Of a stretch of DNA of 64,000 nucleotides, positions 8,915-17,015 are shown piece after piece; position 1 is the stretch's first letter, and every line of letters begins with the position of its first letter. A program made the translations under genes and the position numbers. The stretch is from CAVUBL01 sp963837945. Its GTDB lineage: Bacteria; Acidobacteriota; Thermoanaerobaculia; Multivoradales; DATKCC01. The DNA is taken from assembly GCA_963837945.1 (NCBI GenBank), contig CAWIQD010000003.1:248001-312000 (forward strand), in the 5' to 3' direction. The notes under the pieces are model-generated. The model searched no databases. It saw only the letters and a list, made by a program, of their open reading frames with translations, and had not been told where the DNA came from.

Positions 8915-10897
8915 TCACGAAGCCGGAAGCCCGGAGCCCGTGAGCTGCACCGCCTCGTCACCCCCTTCGGCGTTGTGTCGGATCACCAGCCGGGCGCGGA
9001 ACGACCCCGGGGTTTCGGGCACGAACCGCACCCCCACCGTGCAGGTGCTCCCGGGAACCAAGAACGGAGCGCCCTCGCACGATCCCGGGACGATCCGGAA
9101 GGCTCCGGCGCCCGGGCCGGCGAGCTCCATGCCCTGGAGGACCAGCCGGGCGGTGCCCGGGTTGGAGACCTCGACGGTCTCGATTTCGCTCCGCCGACCC
9201 GCCGGCTGCTCGCCGAAGTCGACCGCCGCCGGACGCACCGCGATTCTCGGCGCCGGCGCCGGCAGCGCCTGGCCCGCGAGCTCGACCTCGGTCGGCGAGC
9301 CGGGGCCGTCGTGGCGCACGACCAGCGTGGCGCGGCGCTCTCCGTCCTCGGAGGGCGCGAGCTCGAGGGTCAGAGTGCAGTGGTCCTCGGGCGCCAGCGA
9401 CAGGCTCTTCGAGCAGGGGTCGTCGACGACCCGGAAATCCTGGGCCGCCGGGCCCGAGATCGCCAGGCCGCGGATCTCGAGGGGCGCGCGGCCGGCGCTC
9501 GCGAGGGTCAGGCGGCGTTGCGCTCGGCCGCTCACCTGGACCTGCCCGAAGTCGACCTGCTTCGAGTCGAGGCCCAGGTGGGGCGCCGTCCCGACGCCGT
9601 CGAGCGCCACCGACGGCGCCTCGGGAAGGGCGCCCGAGCGCACCTCGATGCGCCCCCGGTGCGCCCCCTCCCGGGTCGGCCGGAAGGCCAGCGCGACCGT
9701 GCAGCGCTCGTCCGGAGCGAGCGTGCTCCCGGTGCAGCGGTCTCCCGCGACGACGAAGGCCGCGGGATCGGCCCCGGTGACCGCGACCCCGTCGATCCTG
9801 GCCGGCATGCCGCCGGTGTTGTGGACCACCAGCGGGCGGCTCGACGCCTCGGTGCCCACCCGTGCCTCGCCCAGGTCGAGCGCGCTCGGCTCGATCGCCA
9901 GTCGGGCCGGCTCGGGCGGCGGCGCGCCCGCGGCCCCGGCGGTGGCAGAACCGCCGGCCGCGGCCGCCCCGGCACCGTCGGCTCCGGGGGCGAGCGCCCG
10001 GCCGGCGAGCGCGACCTCCGGCGCCGTTTCGCGTCGGACCTCGCCCGCGCGCGGCCGCGGACCGGCCGCGAAGCGCAGGACCGCCCGGCTCTCCCCCGCC
10101 AGCGAGGGCCCGAACACGACGCCGACGGTGCATTCGTCGCCGGGATCGAGCACCGCGCCGGTGCAGCGGTCGGCCACGACGTCGAAGTCGGCCGCCCGCT
10201 CCCCCGCCAGAGACACCCCGCGCACGCGGTAGGACGCGCTGCCGCGGTTGCTCAGGACGACGGTCTCCGGCTCGCTCCGGGTCGCCGCCGGCCGCGCGGC
10301 GAACCCGATCCGGCGGCGGTCGACCGCCGGCCGCGGCGCCACTCCGGTGCCGGTCAGGGGCACGACGAGGAGCCCGCTGCTCGCGTCGCTCGGGACCTCC
10401 AGGCTCGCCCGGCGGGGAGCGTCGTCGGCGGGCGCGAACCGCAGGGCGACGGTGCACGTGTGGTGGACCTCGAGCGAGATCCCGCTGCAGGCGTCGCCGG
10501 CGATCCGGAACTCGTCCGCGGCCGGTCCAGAGACCGCCAGGTCCCCGAGCTTCGCCGGCAGGTCCCCGGCGCTGGTCAGGGTGACCTCCAGGGCGTCGCC
10601 GGTGTCGCCGACCCCCACCTGGCCGAAGTCGGCCAGCGCAGGGTCGACGCGGAGAACCGGTGGGCCGGGGCGGGGCAGGAGATAGCCGACGAGGACGGCG
10701 AGCGCCAGGAGCACCACGAGCGCCAGGGCGCCGAGGACCACCAGGGGCATCCGCCGGCCGGCGGGGCCGCGGCGTGGGGGCTCCGGAGACGCCTCGGCGC
10801 CGCTCCTGCCCGCGGCGACCGGCGGCTCCTCCGGCGCCTCCGCCCCGGACCCCAGCGGCAAGTCGATCATCGGCTCGTCGCGCGTCTCGTCGTTCAC
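8915..10897 (-). CDS. Membrane-anchored choice-of-anchor-D (ASH/HYDIN-like) repeat protein
   Basis: 660 residues: an acidic, Pro-rich cytoplasmic N-terminus (about 1-45), one transmembrane helix (LVVLGALALVVLLALAVLVGYLL), then about five tandem immunoglobulin-like repeats of roughly 105-115 residues. Each repeat carries a DFG(Q/E) beta-strand, a GPAADEFRI-like segment, and a conserved Cys pair in the form C(S/T)G..L.(P/E)...CT(V/L)...F.P. A Gly/Ala-rich linker separates the second and third repeats. Such domains usually serve adhesion or scaffolding outside the membrane. The substrate is unknown. Start GTG 10897. It is transcribed away from the cysteine-synthase-like gene across a 150-bp gap. 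Confidence 0.75.
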   Translation of the reverse strand: MNDETRDEPMIDLPLGSGAEAPEEPPVAAGRSGAEASPEPPRRGPAGRRMPLVVLGALALVVLLALAVLVGYLLPRPGPPVLRVDPALADFGQVGVGDTGDALEVTLTSAGDLPAKLGDLAVSGPAADEFRIAGDACSGISLEVHHTCTVALRFAPADDAPRRASLEVPSDASSGLLVVPLTGTGVAPRPAVDRRRIGFAARPAATRSEPETVVLSNRGSASYRVRGVSLAGERAADFDVVADRCTGAVLDPGDECTVGVVFGPSLAGESRAVLRFAAGPRPRAGEVRRETAPEVALAGRALAPGADGAGAAAAGGSATAGAAGAPPPEPARLAIEPSALDLGEARVGTEASSRPLVVHNTGGMPARIDGVAVTGADPAAFVVAGDRCTGSTLAPDERCTVALAFRPTREGAHRGRIEVRSGALPEAPSVALDGVGTAPHLGLDSKQVDFGQVQVSGRAQRRLTLASAGRAPLEIRGLAISGPAAQDFRVVDDPCSKSLSLAPEDHCTLTLELAPSEDGERRATLVVRHDGPGSPTEVELAGQALPAPAPRIAVRPAAVDFGEQPAGRRSEIETVEVSNPGTARLVLQGMELAGPGAGAFRIVPGSCEGAPFLVPGSTCTVGVRFVPETPGSFRARLVIRHNAEGGDEAVQLTGSGLPAS

Positions 10898-10953
10898 GTC
10901 ACCAGCCTTTCGTAGGCGTGGCCGGGCCGGTCACCGGGCCACGCGCGGTGCAC

Positions 10954-10960
10954 TAGACTA
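10954..10960. promoter_or_regulatory. Overlapping divergent -10-like elements
   Basis: The heptamer TAGACTA in the 150-bp gap between the divergent genes at 10897 and 11048 reads as TAGACT on the plus strand (10954-10959) and TAGTCT on the minus strand (10955-10960). One near-palindrome could therefore supply the -10 hexamer for both directions. No convincing -35 was found on either side, so this is a weak inference. Confidence 0.35.
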
Positions 10961-11047
10961 GCGAACCTCATCGCGGGCGGCCCCATCGCGGCCGAGCTCC
11001 GGTCCGCCGCTTCGGGAGCGAGAATCCAAGGCCACAGAGGAGATGGA

Positions 11048-12034
11048 ATGGAGATCTACGAGCACATCCTCGCCACCCTGGGGAACACGCCGCTGGTCCG
11101 TCTTTCCCGCTTCAGCCCCCGGGGCGCGACCCTCGCCGCCAAGATCGAGTCCTTCAACCCGGGCCAGAGCGTCAAGGACCGGATCGGCATCGCAATGATC
11201 GAGGAGGCCGAGAGCCAGGGCCTCCTCGAGCCGGGCGGGACGATCGTCGAACCCACCTCGGGCAACACCGGCGTCGGGCTGGCCATGGCGGCGATCCTCA
11301 AGGGCTACCGGATGATCTGCACCGCGGCCGACAAGATCCCCCAGGAGAAAGTGGCCCTCCTCGAGGCCTACGGCGTCGAGGTCATCGTCTGCCCCACCCA
11401 CGTCGAGGCCGACGACCCGCGCTCGTACTACAAGGTGGCCGAGCGGATCCGTGACGAGCAGGGCGCCTTCCTGCCGTATCAGTACCACAACCAGGCCAAC
11501 CCGCGAGCGCACTACCGCACGACCGGCCCCGAGATCTGGCGCCAGACGGACGGCCGGATCACCCACTGGGTCTGCGGCATCGGAACCGGCGGCACGATCA
11601 GCGGGGTCGCGCGATTCCTGAAGGAGCGGAACCCGGAGATCCGCGTGGTCGGCGTGGACACCGTGGGAAGCGTCTACGCCTACTACCACGAGCACGGCGA
11701 GCTGCCGCCCAAGGATCAGATCCACCAGTACCTGATCGACGGCATCGGCGAGGACTTCATGCCCGAGACCGTGTGGTGGGACTGGATCGACGAGGTGATC
11801 ACGGTCGACGACGAGACCGCCTATCGCGCGGTCTTCGAGCTCGCCCGGAGCGAGGCCGTCTTCTCCGGCAGCTCGGGCGCCGCGGCGGCGGTGGCAGCGC
11901 GCCAGGTGGCCCGCGAGCTCGCCCCCGAGGCGCTGGTGGTGACCCTCTTCCCCGACTCCGGCGAGCGCTATCTCTCGAAGCTCAACCGGGCCTGGATGGA
12001 AGAGCACGGCCTGCCGGCGGTCGAAGCCGAGTAG
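11048..12034 (+). CDS. Cysteine synthase / cystathionine beta-synthase-type PLP enzyme
   Basis: 328 residues of the fold-type II PLP family that makes cysteine from O-acetylserine and sulfide, or cystathionine from serine and homocysteine. The PLP lysine is Lys43 in SVKDR. EPTSGNTGVGLAMAA is the substrate loop, GTGGTISG binds the PLP phosphate, and SGSSGAAAAVA lies near the C-terminus. The segment CPTHVEADDPRSYYKVAERI is closer to CBS-type enzymes than to classical CysK. There is no C-terminal CBS regulatory pair. A purine-rich GAGGAGATGG tract precedes the ATG. The reaction is certain only to the level of the family. Confidence 0.88.
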   Translation: MEIYEHILATLGNTPLVRLSRFSPRGATLAAKIESFNPGQSVKDRIGIAMIEEAESQGLLEPGGTIVEPTSGNTGVGLAMAAILKGYRMICTAADKIPQEKVALLEAYGVEVIVCPTHVEADDPRSYYKVAERIRDEQGAFLPYQYHNQANPRAHYRTTGPEIWRQTDGRITHWVCGIGTGGTISGVARFLKERNPEIRVVGVDTVGSVYAYYHEHGELPPKDQIHQYLIDGIGEDFMPETVWWDWIDEVITVDDETAYRAVFELARSEAVFSGSSGAAAAVAARQVARELAPEALVVTLFPDSGERYLSKLNRAWMEEHGLPAVEAE

Positions 12035-12107
12035 AATCGGCGCGAACCTCGATCGACTGCGCGCCGCCGGCGTCCGTCTCCGCGGGCCGGCGGCCGGGAG
12101 GTACCGC

Positions 12108-13673
12108 ATGCGCCGACTCCGCCGCCGCGCCCTTGGAACCGCCGCGCTCCTCCTGCTGGCGAGCCTCGCCGGCTGCGCCGGGACCGCGCCGGCGACCGTC
12201 CCGCGGCACGAGGTGGTCGCGTCTCCACCGTTGCCCGCAGCGCCGGCTCCGACGGTCGTCCGGGTCACCCTCCTCCAGATCAACGACGTCTACGAGATCA
12301 CGCCGGTCGGGGGTGGCAAGAGCGGCGGGCTCGCGCGGGTCGCGACCGTCCTCGCCGGCCTGCGCGCCGAGAACCCGGGAGGGACCTTCGCGCTTCTGGC
12401 GGGCGACCTCTTCAGCCCGTCGGCGATGGGCACCGCCAAGGTCGACGGCGAGCGGCTGAACGGGCGGCAGATGGTCGCGGTGCTCGACGCCGTGGGGATC
12501 GACTACGCGACCTTCGGCAACCACGAGTTCGACATCCCCGAGAAGGCGTTCTACGACCGCCTGGCCGAGTCGCGCTTCGGCTGGGTCTCCGGCAACGTGT
12601 CGCTGCCGTCGGGCGCGCCGATCCCGGGAGTGGCGCCCTACGAGATCCTCACCGTCGGCAAGGAGGGTGGGCCGCAGGCCCGGATCGGCCTGATCGGCGC
12701 CACCCTCCAGTTCGGCGAGCCCGCCTACGCGCGGATCTCCGACCCGATCGAGTCGCTCGCGCGCCAGGCGAAGGAGCTCAAGGACGGCGAGGCGCCGAAG
12801 GTCGACGTGCTCGTCGCCCTCACCCACCTCGCGATCGACCAGGACGTCCGGGCGATCGAGGAGATCCCCGAGATCGACCTCGTCCTGGGCGGCCACGAGC
12901 ACGAGAACTACCAGCGCTGGCGGGGCCCCCGCTTCACCCCGGTCTTCAAGGCGGACGCCAACGTGCGCTCGGTCTACGTCCACCACCTGGTCTACGACAC
13001 GGCGACCGGCGAGCTCACGATCACCCCCGAGCTGCGGCTGATCACCGACGCCATCCCCGCCGACCCCGAGGTCGACGCGGTGGTCCAGCACTGGGTGGAC
13101 CTCGCCTACGCCGGCTTCCGGGCGAGCGGCTTCGAGCCGGAAGCGGAGGTGGCCCGGGCGCCGATCGCCCTCGACGGCCGCGAGGCGAGCATCCGCAACG
13201 GCTCGACGGCGCTCACCGACCTCGTGGCCCAGGCGATGCTCGGCGCCGCGCCGGGCGCCGAAGCCGCCGTCTACAACGCCGGCTCGATCCGGATCGACGA
13301 CATGCTCCCGCCCGGTCCGCTCACCCAGTACGACGTGATCCGGATCCTCCCGTTCGGCGGCGACGTGGTCGAGGCCGAGCTGACCGGCGCGCTCCTCGCC
13401 AAGGTCCTCGACCAGGGCCGGGCCAACCGCGGGGAGGGTGGATTCCTCCAGACCGCCGGCATCACACCCGCGTCCGGCGGCGGCTGGCAGCTCGGCGGCC
13501 GACCCCTCGACCCTGGGGGCACCTACCGGGTGGCGCTCGGCGACTACCTCCTCTCCGGCAAGGAATCCGGCCTCGGCTACCTGACCCCCGACAACCCGGA
13601 CGTGAAAGTGATCGGCTCCAAGGGCGACGTCCGCAAGGCCGTGATCGAGTATCTGCAGAAGACGTACCCCTGA
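12108..13673 (+). CDS. Bifunctional metallophosphatase / 5'-nucleotidase lipoprotein
   Basis: 521 residues with a lipoprotein signal (LLASLAGC), so it is probably anchored in the cell envelope and salvages phosphate or nucleosides outside the cytoplasm. The N-terminal metallophosphatase domain shows LLQINDVYEI, FGNHEFD and GGHEHEN, which provide the two-metal site. The C-terminal 5'-nucleotidase domain has YNAGSIRIDDML and ILPFGGDVVEAELTG, and normally binds the nucleobase. GGAGG lies 6 nt before the ATG. It follows the PLP enzyme by 73 bp on the same strand and may share its transcript. Substrate preference cannot be read. Confidence 0.88.
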   Translation: MRRLRRRALGTAALLLLASLAGCAGTAPATVPRHEVVASPPLPAAPAPTVVRVTLLQINDVYEITPVGGGKSGGLARVATVLAGLRAENPGGTFALLAGDLFSPSAMGTAKVDGERLNGRQMVAVLDAVGIDYATFGNHEFDIPEKAFYDRLAESRFGWVSGNVSLPSGAPIPGVAPYEILTVGKEGGPQARIGLIGATLQFGEPAYARISDPIESLARQAKELKDGEAPKVDVLVALTHLAIDQDVRAIEEIPEIDLVLGGHEHENYQRWRGPRFTPVFKADANVRSVYVHHLVYDTATGELTITPELRLITDAIPADPEVDAVVQHWVDLAYAGFRASGFEPEAEVARAPIALDGREASIRNGSTALTDLVAQAMLGAAPGAEAAVYNAGSIRIDDMLPPGPLTQYDVIRILPFGGDVVEAELTGALLAKVLDQGRANRGEGGFLQTAGITPASGGGWQLGGRPLDPGGTYRVALGDYLLSGKESGLGYLTPDNPDVKVIGSKGDVRKAVIEYLQKTYP

Positions 13674-13799
13674 AGCCTGAGGGCCTGAGGGCCTGAGCCT
13701 CGGCTCGCCTCCCTCCGCACAGCTGGTTCGAGAACTCTCGAGGGCTGGTCCGTCTCCTGAGCTTGAATGGGAGTCAGTCTTCGAAAGGAGCCGAGCAAG

Positions 13800-14222
13800 A
13801 TGGCCGACACCACAGCACCCTGTGGAGCACCCCAAGAGTTCCGCCACGTTCAACCCAACTCCCGAGTCGAGCTCTGGATGGAGGGTCCGAGCTGCAACGC
13901 CTTCCTGACCGAGGCTCTCGTGGGCAGCGACACGGGCTCGAGCACGGTGGCCCACGACGTCCTCTGCCGCCCGCCGGGCAATCCTTCGAAGTGCTACAGC
14001 TTCACCGCGCAGCGGGGCTTCCTCTACACCATCACCCTCCTGACCCGCTTCCTCTCGCAGCAGCCGGTCACCGTGCTCGTCAACCTGAGGATCATCAAGG
14101 GCCTCGATCCGGAGGGCGACCCGGTCTTCCACAACCGCACGCCCTACCGGTGCTCGATGACGGGCAAGAGCGGTGATCCGACCCAGGCTCACCACTTCGT
14201 GATCAAGGTCCGGGCGACTTGA
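13800..14222 (+). CDS. Hypothetical cysteine-containing protein
   Basis: 140 residues starting at ATG 13800, with AAAGGAG about 9 nt upstream. An ATG at 13767 in the same frame has no such site. I do not recognise the family. Six cysteines are spread along the protein (in PCGAP, PSCNA, LCRPP, SKCYS and YRCSM among others). There is no signal peptide or membrane segment. The middle is predicted beta-rich (YTITLLTRFL, VTVLVNLRIIKGL). It lies 22 bp before the secreted protein gene and is probably co-transcribed with it. Base composition is lower in G+C than in the flanking housekeeping genes. Confidence 0.6.
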   Translation: MADTTAPCGAPQEFRHVQPNSRVELWMEGPSCNAFLTEALVGSDTGSSTVAHDVLCRPPGNPSKCYSFTAQRGFLYTITLLTRFLSQQPVTVLVNLRIIKGLDPEGDPVFHNRTPYRCSMTGKSGDPTQAHHFVIKVRAT

Positions 14223-14244
14223 GATCCAGATGGAGGAAATGACA

Positions 14245-15771
14245 ATGAGCGCGACGGGCAGAGTCAGGTGGGTAGGAATCCTATTGTTCGCGGCGTCGCT
14301 GGGCTCCCCGGCAATCGCGCAAGGGGAAGTTGCGCCCTGTGATCGGAGCAAGACCCTCTACGAATGCTGGGATGCGCTGACGTCGCCTCAAGAGGCAGCG
14401 CAGAAGCTTGACGTGGCCAAGAGCGTGGACCAGATAAAGGGCCAAGTCCAGAAGAAATCGAGCGCCGCCACAGATCCCAACTCCACCAGTTCGATGCTCA
14501 ACCTCCTGCCCTCGCTTTTCGGCGCCCTTGGTTTCGATGGGCTGACGAGCACGGAGGGCAACCTCAACCTAGACAAGGTCTTCCAACTCGGGGGTGGCTG
14601 GCGACTCGATCTGGGTGGCACGGCGTACGGAAGCGCGGACCTCTTCGAGCCCCTCGTCAAGGCTCTACCCGAGTCGGTCAGCTCCGAGACAAAGGCGACT
14701 CTGAAAGGTGAGATCGGTGATTTCGACAAGACGGACTTCCGAATCCGTCTTTCCCCTCAGTGGGGCGCTGACTCCACGGACAGGCGGTGGATCGGCCGAG
14801 ATCCGACGGAGTACTCCGATCTCCTGACGCAATGGTACGCGGCGGCGATCCACGAGGCGTTCAAGGTAGACTCTTTCACCGCCTGGCGCCAGGGCCTGAG
14901 GCCCGAGGAGGAGGCGTGGGAGAAGGTGGTCGGAGAGGATGCTCCGAGCCTGACCGAGGTACCGCTCCGCGAGATCAGCGCTCGCTTTGGAGACAGGAGG
15001 CCCGAAGTCCTCGACCAGCTCGAGAGTGATCTCGTCACTCAGGCCCAGGCCTTCAAGGCATCCCTTACTGCTCTAGACAGCTCGATGGAGCGGGTGGACG
15101 ACTTGGTCGCCAACCAGCCGCAGCTCATTCTCGAAGGCTCGTACCACGAGAGACGGAACCTCACCGGCGTCGAAGAATGGAGCGGAAAGGTCTCCTATGA
15201 GATCGGTCTGTTCGGAAACTTGAACGACCTCAAGACCTGGGGGAAGAACAACCGCTCCAAGTGCCCCGACGACGAGACCTCTTATGATTGCCTCCAGGCC
15301 TATCTCAGAACCCGGCAGGGTGGCAAGAAGAAGCTGGCGGACAACGGCAACCGCCTGGCGATCTCCCTCGAATACACGCACTCCGACCCGTTCCACTTCG
15401 AGCTGCCGGACCAGGACTTCACGTTCGACCTGGCGAGCAGCCAGACTTGGGCGGGCTCGCTGACCTATGGCCGATATCTCGGAAACTTCAAGCTCCCGAA
15501 CCTGTTGGGCACTTTGCATGCGGACCAGGTCATCCTCGAGGACTCGGCACGCTTCGACCTGGAAGCCAAGTACGACGACGCAAGCGGCGACCCCATGAAG
15601 CAGAGTCGCTTCACGGCGACCGCCACATTCAGCCAGAAGGCCTCGGACCAAAGCACCTACTCCCTCTCGCTGGCCTACGCCAACAAGTCTGAGTACCTCG
15701 GCGAGGTCAACCACGAGCTTTCGGCGAACCTGGCCCTCAAGTGGGGCAAGGACAAGCCGTCCGGCGAGTGA
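14245..15771 (+). CDS. Hypothetical secreted protein, probable outer-membrane beta-barrel
   Basis: 508 residues with a clear signal peptide (VGILLFAASLGSPAIAQ). I know no family for it. After a helical, Ser/Asp/Lys-rich first half come alternating polar/apolar strands, such as RLAISLEYTHSDPFHFEL, WAGSLTYGRYLG and YSLSLAYANKSEYLG, ending in NLALKWGK. This pattern fits an outer-membrane barrel, although no terminal aromatic strand signature is present. GGAGG 8 nt before ATG 14245 sets the start; ATGs at 14230 and 14239 are alternatives. The gene is visibly less G+C-rich than its surroundings (bases 14401-14460 hold 32 of 60 G/C). Confidence 0.65.
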   Translation: MSATGRVRWVGILLFAASLGSPAIAQGEVAPCDRSKTLYECWDALTSPQEAAQKLDVAKSVDQIKGQVQKKSSAATDPNSTSSMLNLLPSLFGALGFDGLTSTEGNLNLDKVFQLGGGWRLDLGGTAYGSADLFEPLVKALPESVSSETKATLKGEIGDFDKTDFRIRLSPQWGADSTDRRWIGRDPTEYSDLLTQWYAAAIHEAFKVDSFTAWRQGLRPEEEAWEKVVGEDAPSLTEVPLREISARFGDRRPEVLDQLESDLVTQAQAFKASLTALDSSMERVDDLVANQPQLILEGSYHERRNLTGVEEWSGKVSYEIGLFGNLNDLKTWGKNNRSKCPDDETSYDCLQAYLRTRQGGKKKLADNGNRLAISLEYTHSDPFHFELPDQDFTFDLASSQTWAGSLTYGRYLGNFKLPNLLGTLHADQVILEDSARFDLEAKYDDASGDPMKQSRFTATATFSQKASDQSTYSLSLAYANKSEYLGEVNHELSANLALKWGKDKPSGE

Positions 15772-15805
15772 GCCCGGAGCCGGAGTGCCCGTCGAGTTCG
15801 CTTGG

Positions 15806-16084
15806 CTACGCTGCCGTCAGGAGGATCGGCCAACCGCGGGTGACGACGAGGTTGTGCTCGTAGTCCGCGGCCTGGGAGCAGTCGCGAGTGCGGACGGTAC
15901 AGCCGTCGGACTCGAGGACCACGGCGCCGCTGCCGGCGGCGATCAAGCGCTCGATGCTGGGGACCATCCCCTCCTCGAACGTGTCGCGCGCGGAGCTGGC
16001 GTAGTAGTTGGGGACGGAGAGCGCGTCCTGTGTCGGCCGGCTCCTATCGCGCCGGCGGGAGGCCGAACCGGGCTGGGTCGACGA
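15806..16084 (-). pseudogene. Orphan reading frame without a usable start (possible gene remnant)
   Basis: Between an in-frame TGA at 16085-16087 and a TAG at 15806-15808, the minus strand is open for 92 codons. No ATG, GTG or TTG occurs before codon 40. From codon 20 on, the translation looks protein-like: DALSVPNYYASSARDTFEEG, then IERLIAAGSGAVVLESDG, a Cys pair, and HNLVVTRGWPILL at the end. It overlaps the 3' end of the 77-residue gene in another frame. It may be the 3' remnant of a lost gene, or an extension reached by frameshift. No family is recognised. Confidence 0.3.
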
Positions 16085-16277
16085 TCAACACCTCCTTGAT
16101 CCTTCTTCCGGCGTAGGCCTCGGGGAGCTCGACCTCCTCAGCGTTGAAGGCCACGCAATCCTCGAGAGCGGTGCCGTCATCGAGCACGACGTTGACCCGC
16201 TGATACCCCATCCCAGATTCGGGCTGGTGGGTGAGATAGTCGACCCACGCCGGCGGTAGCTGGATTCGAATGCTCAT
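16044..16277 (-). CDS. Small hypothetical protein with QPESGMGYQ motif
   Basis: 77 residues, no signal peptide or membrane segment. The core reads QPESGMGYQRVNVVLDDG, followed by CVAFNAEEVELPE and KEVLIVD, which suggests a small beta-rich domain. The same signature (QPETGMGYQ, then VVFNAELL) opens the 219-residue protein encoded just upstream. The two are therefore paralogous at their N-termini and share a 4-bp ATGA overlap at 16274-16277. I do not recognise a characterised family or a toxin/antitoxin signature, but the overlap shows translational coupling. Confidence 0.6.
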   Translation of the reverse strand: MSIRIQLPPAWVDYLTHQPESGMGYQRVNVVLDDGTALEDCVAFNAEEVELPEAYAGRRIKEVLIVDPARFGLPPAR

Positions 16278-16933
16278 GGTGGGAGAACCTCCGGCCCCGT
16301 GACCGTGCCGTCGTCCGTGCCGTTGTCGAACAGGATCTCTACTCCCCCACCGCGGTGCCCGAAGGCCGGTTGCACGGTGCCGCGACGGCAGACGGTGCCC
16401 CCGAGTGGCTCGATCCGGAACTTGTAGACCGCCGGCTGGGGGTCAGGCAGAGCGTATCGCTCGACGGCCTGAGAGCCTGTGAGCACCCTCCTGGCATCGG
16501 CGGCAGTCGTCGCGTAGGTGCCGGGACGCAATCCCTTGGCCGGCGTGATGCGCCGATCGTTCCGGTAGGCCGTGAAGCGAGCGAAGACCTCGCCCTCTTC
16601 GGTTTCTTCAGGCTCTCCTTCCGTCGCAGGTGTGCCTTGGCTCTCACCTGCGGCTCGCTCGGCGACGACCCCCACTTCCCGGCTCCGGCCTCCGAGGACT
16701 CGGATCGGCCCCAGGTCAGAAGCTTGAGAGCTGTCAGCAGATCTCAGGAAGGTGCCGTAGTCTGCCTCGACTAGAGCTCTCCCCACCTCGTTCTGCCATG
16801 CCAGGAGCTCTGCATTGAAGACAACACCAACTCTGAGGCGACCTCGGAGCTCAGACTCGACTTCCTGATACCCCATACCGGTTTCCGGTTGCCGAAGCAA
16901 CTGGTCGGTCTGTTCGCTGTCTAGTCTGATCAT
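16274..16933 (-). CDS. Hypothetical protein, N-terminal QPETGMGYQ domain with C-terminal extension
   Basis: 219 residues. Residues 1-50 repeat the QPETGMGYQ...VVFNAELL pattern of the 77-residue neighbour. A middle segment is Glu/Gly-rich and probably disordered (SQGTPATEGEPEETEEGEV). The C-terminal 100 residues are soluble, with PAVYKFRIEPLGGTVC and VEILFDNGTDDGTV. No family is recognised. No clear ribosome site precedes ATG 16933. The gene lies in the lower-G+C accessory stretch and heads a two-gene unit with the smaller paralogue. Confidence 0.55.
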   Translation of the reverse strand: MIRLDSEQTDQLLRQPETGMGYQEVESELRGRLRVGVVFNAELLAWQNEVGRALVEADYGTFLRSADSSQASDLGPIRVLGGRSREVGVVAERAAGESQGTPATEGEPEETEEGEVFARFTAYRNDRRITPAKGLRPGTYATTAADARRVLTGSQAVERYALPDPQPAVYKFRIEPLGGTVCRRGTVQPAFGHRGGGVEILFDNGTDDGTVTGPEVLPP

Positions 16934-17015
16934 TAGTCTCGCGTGAGTCTAACAGCCTGTGGCGGAGGCCGCGCCACCGAGCACGACTCCGCCACAGGCC
17001 AAGGGCTCGCCTGTC

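Noticed and set aside
13674..13799. Triple GCCTGAGG direct repeat and TCGAGA-AC-TCTCGA palindrome after the 5'-nucleotidase gene
   Set aside because: Too short to claim as a terminator or operator; no U-tract follows.
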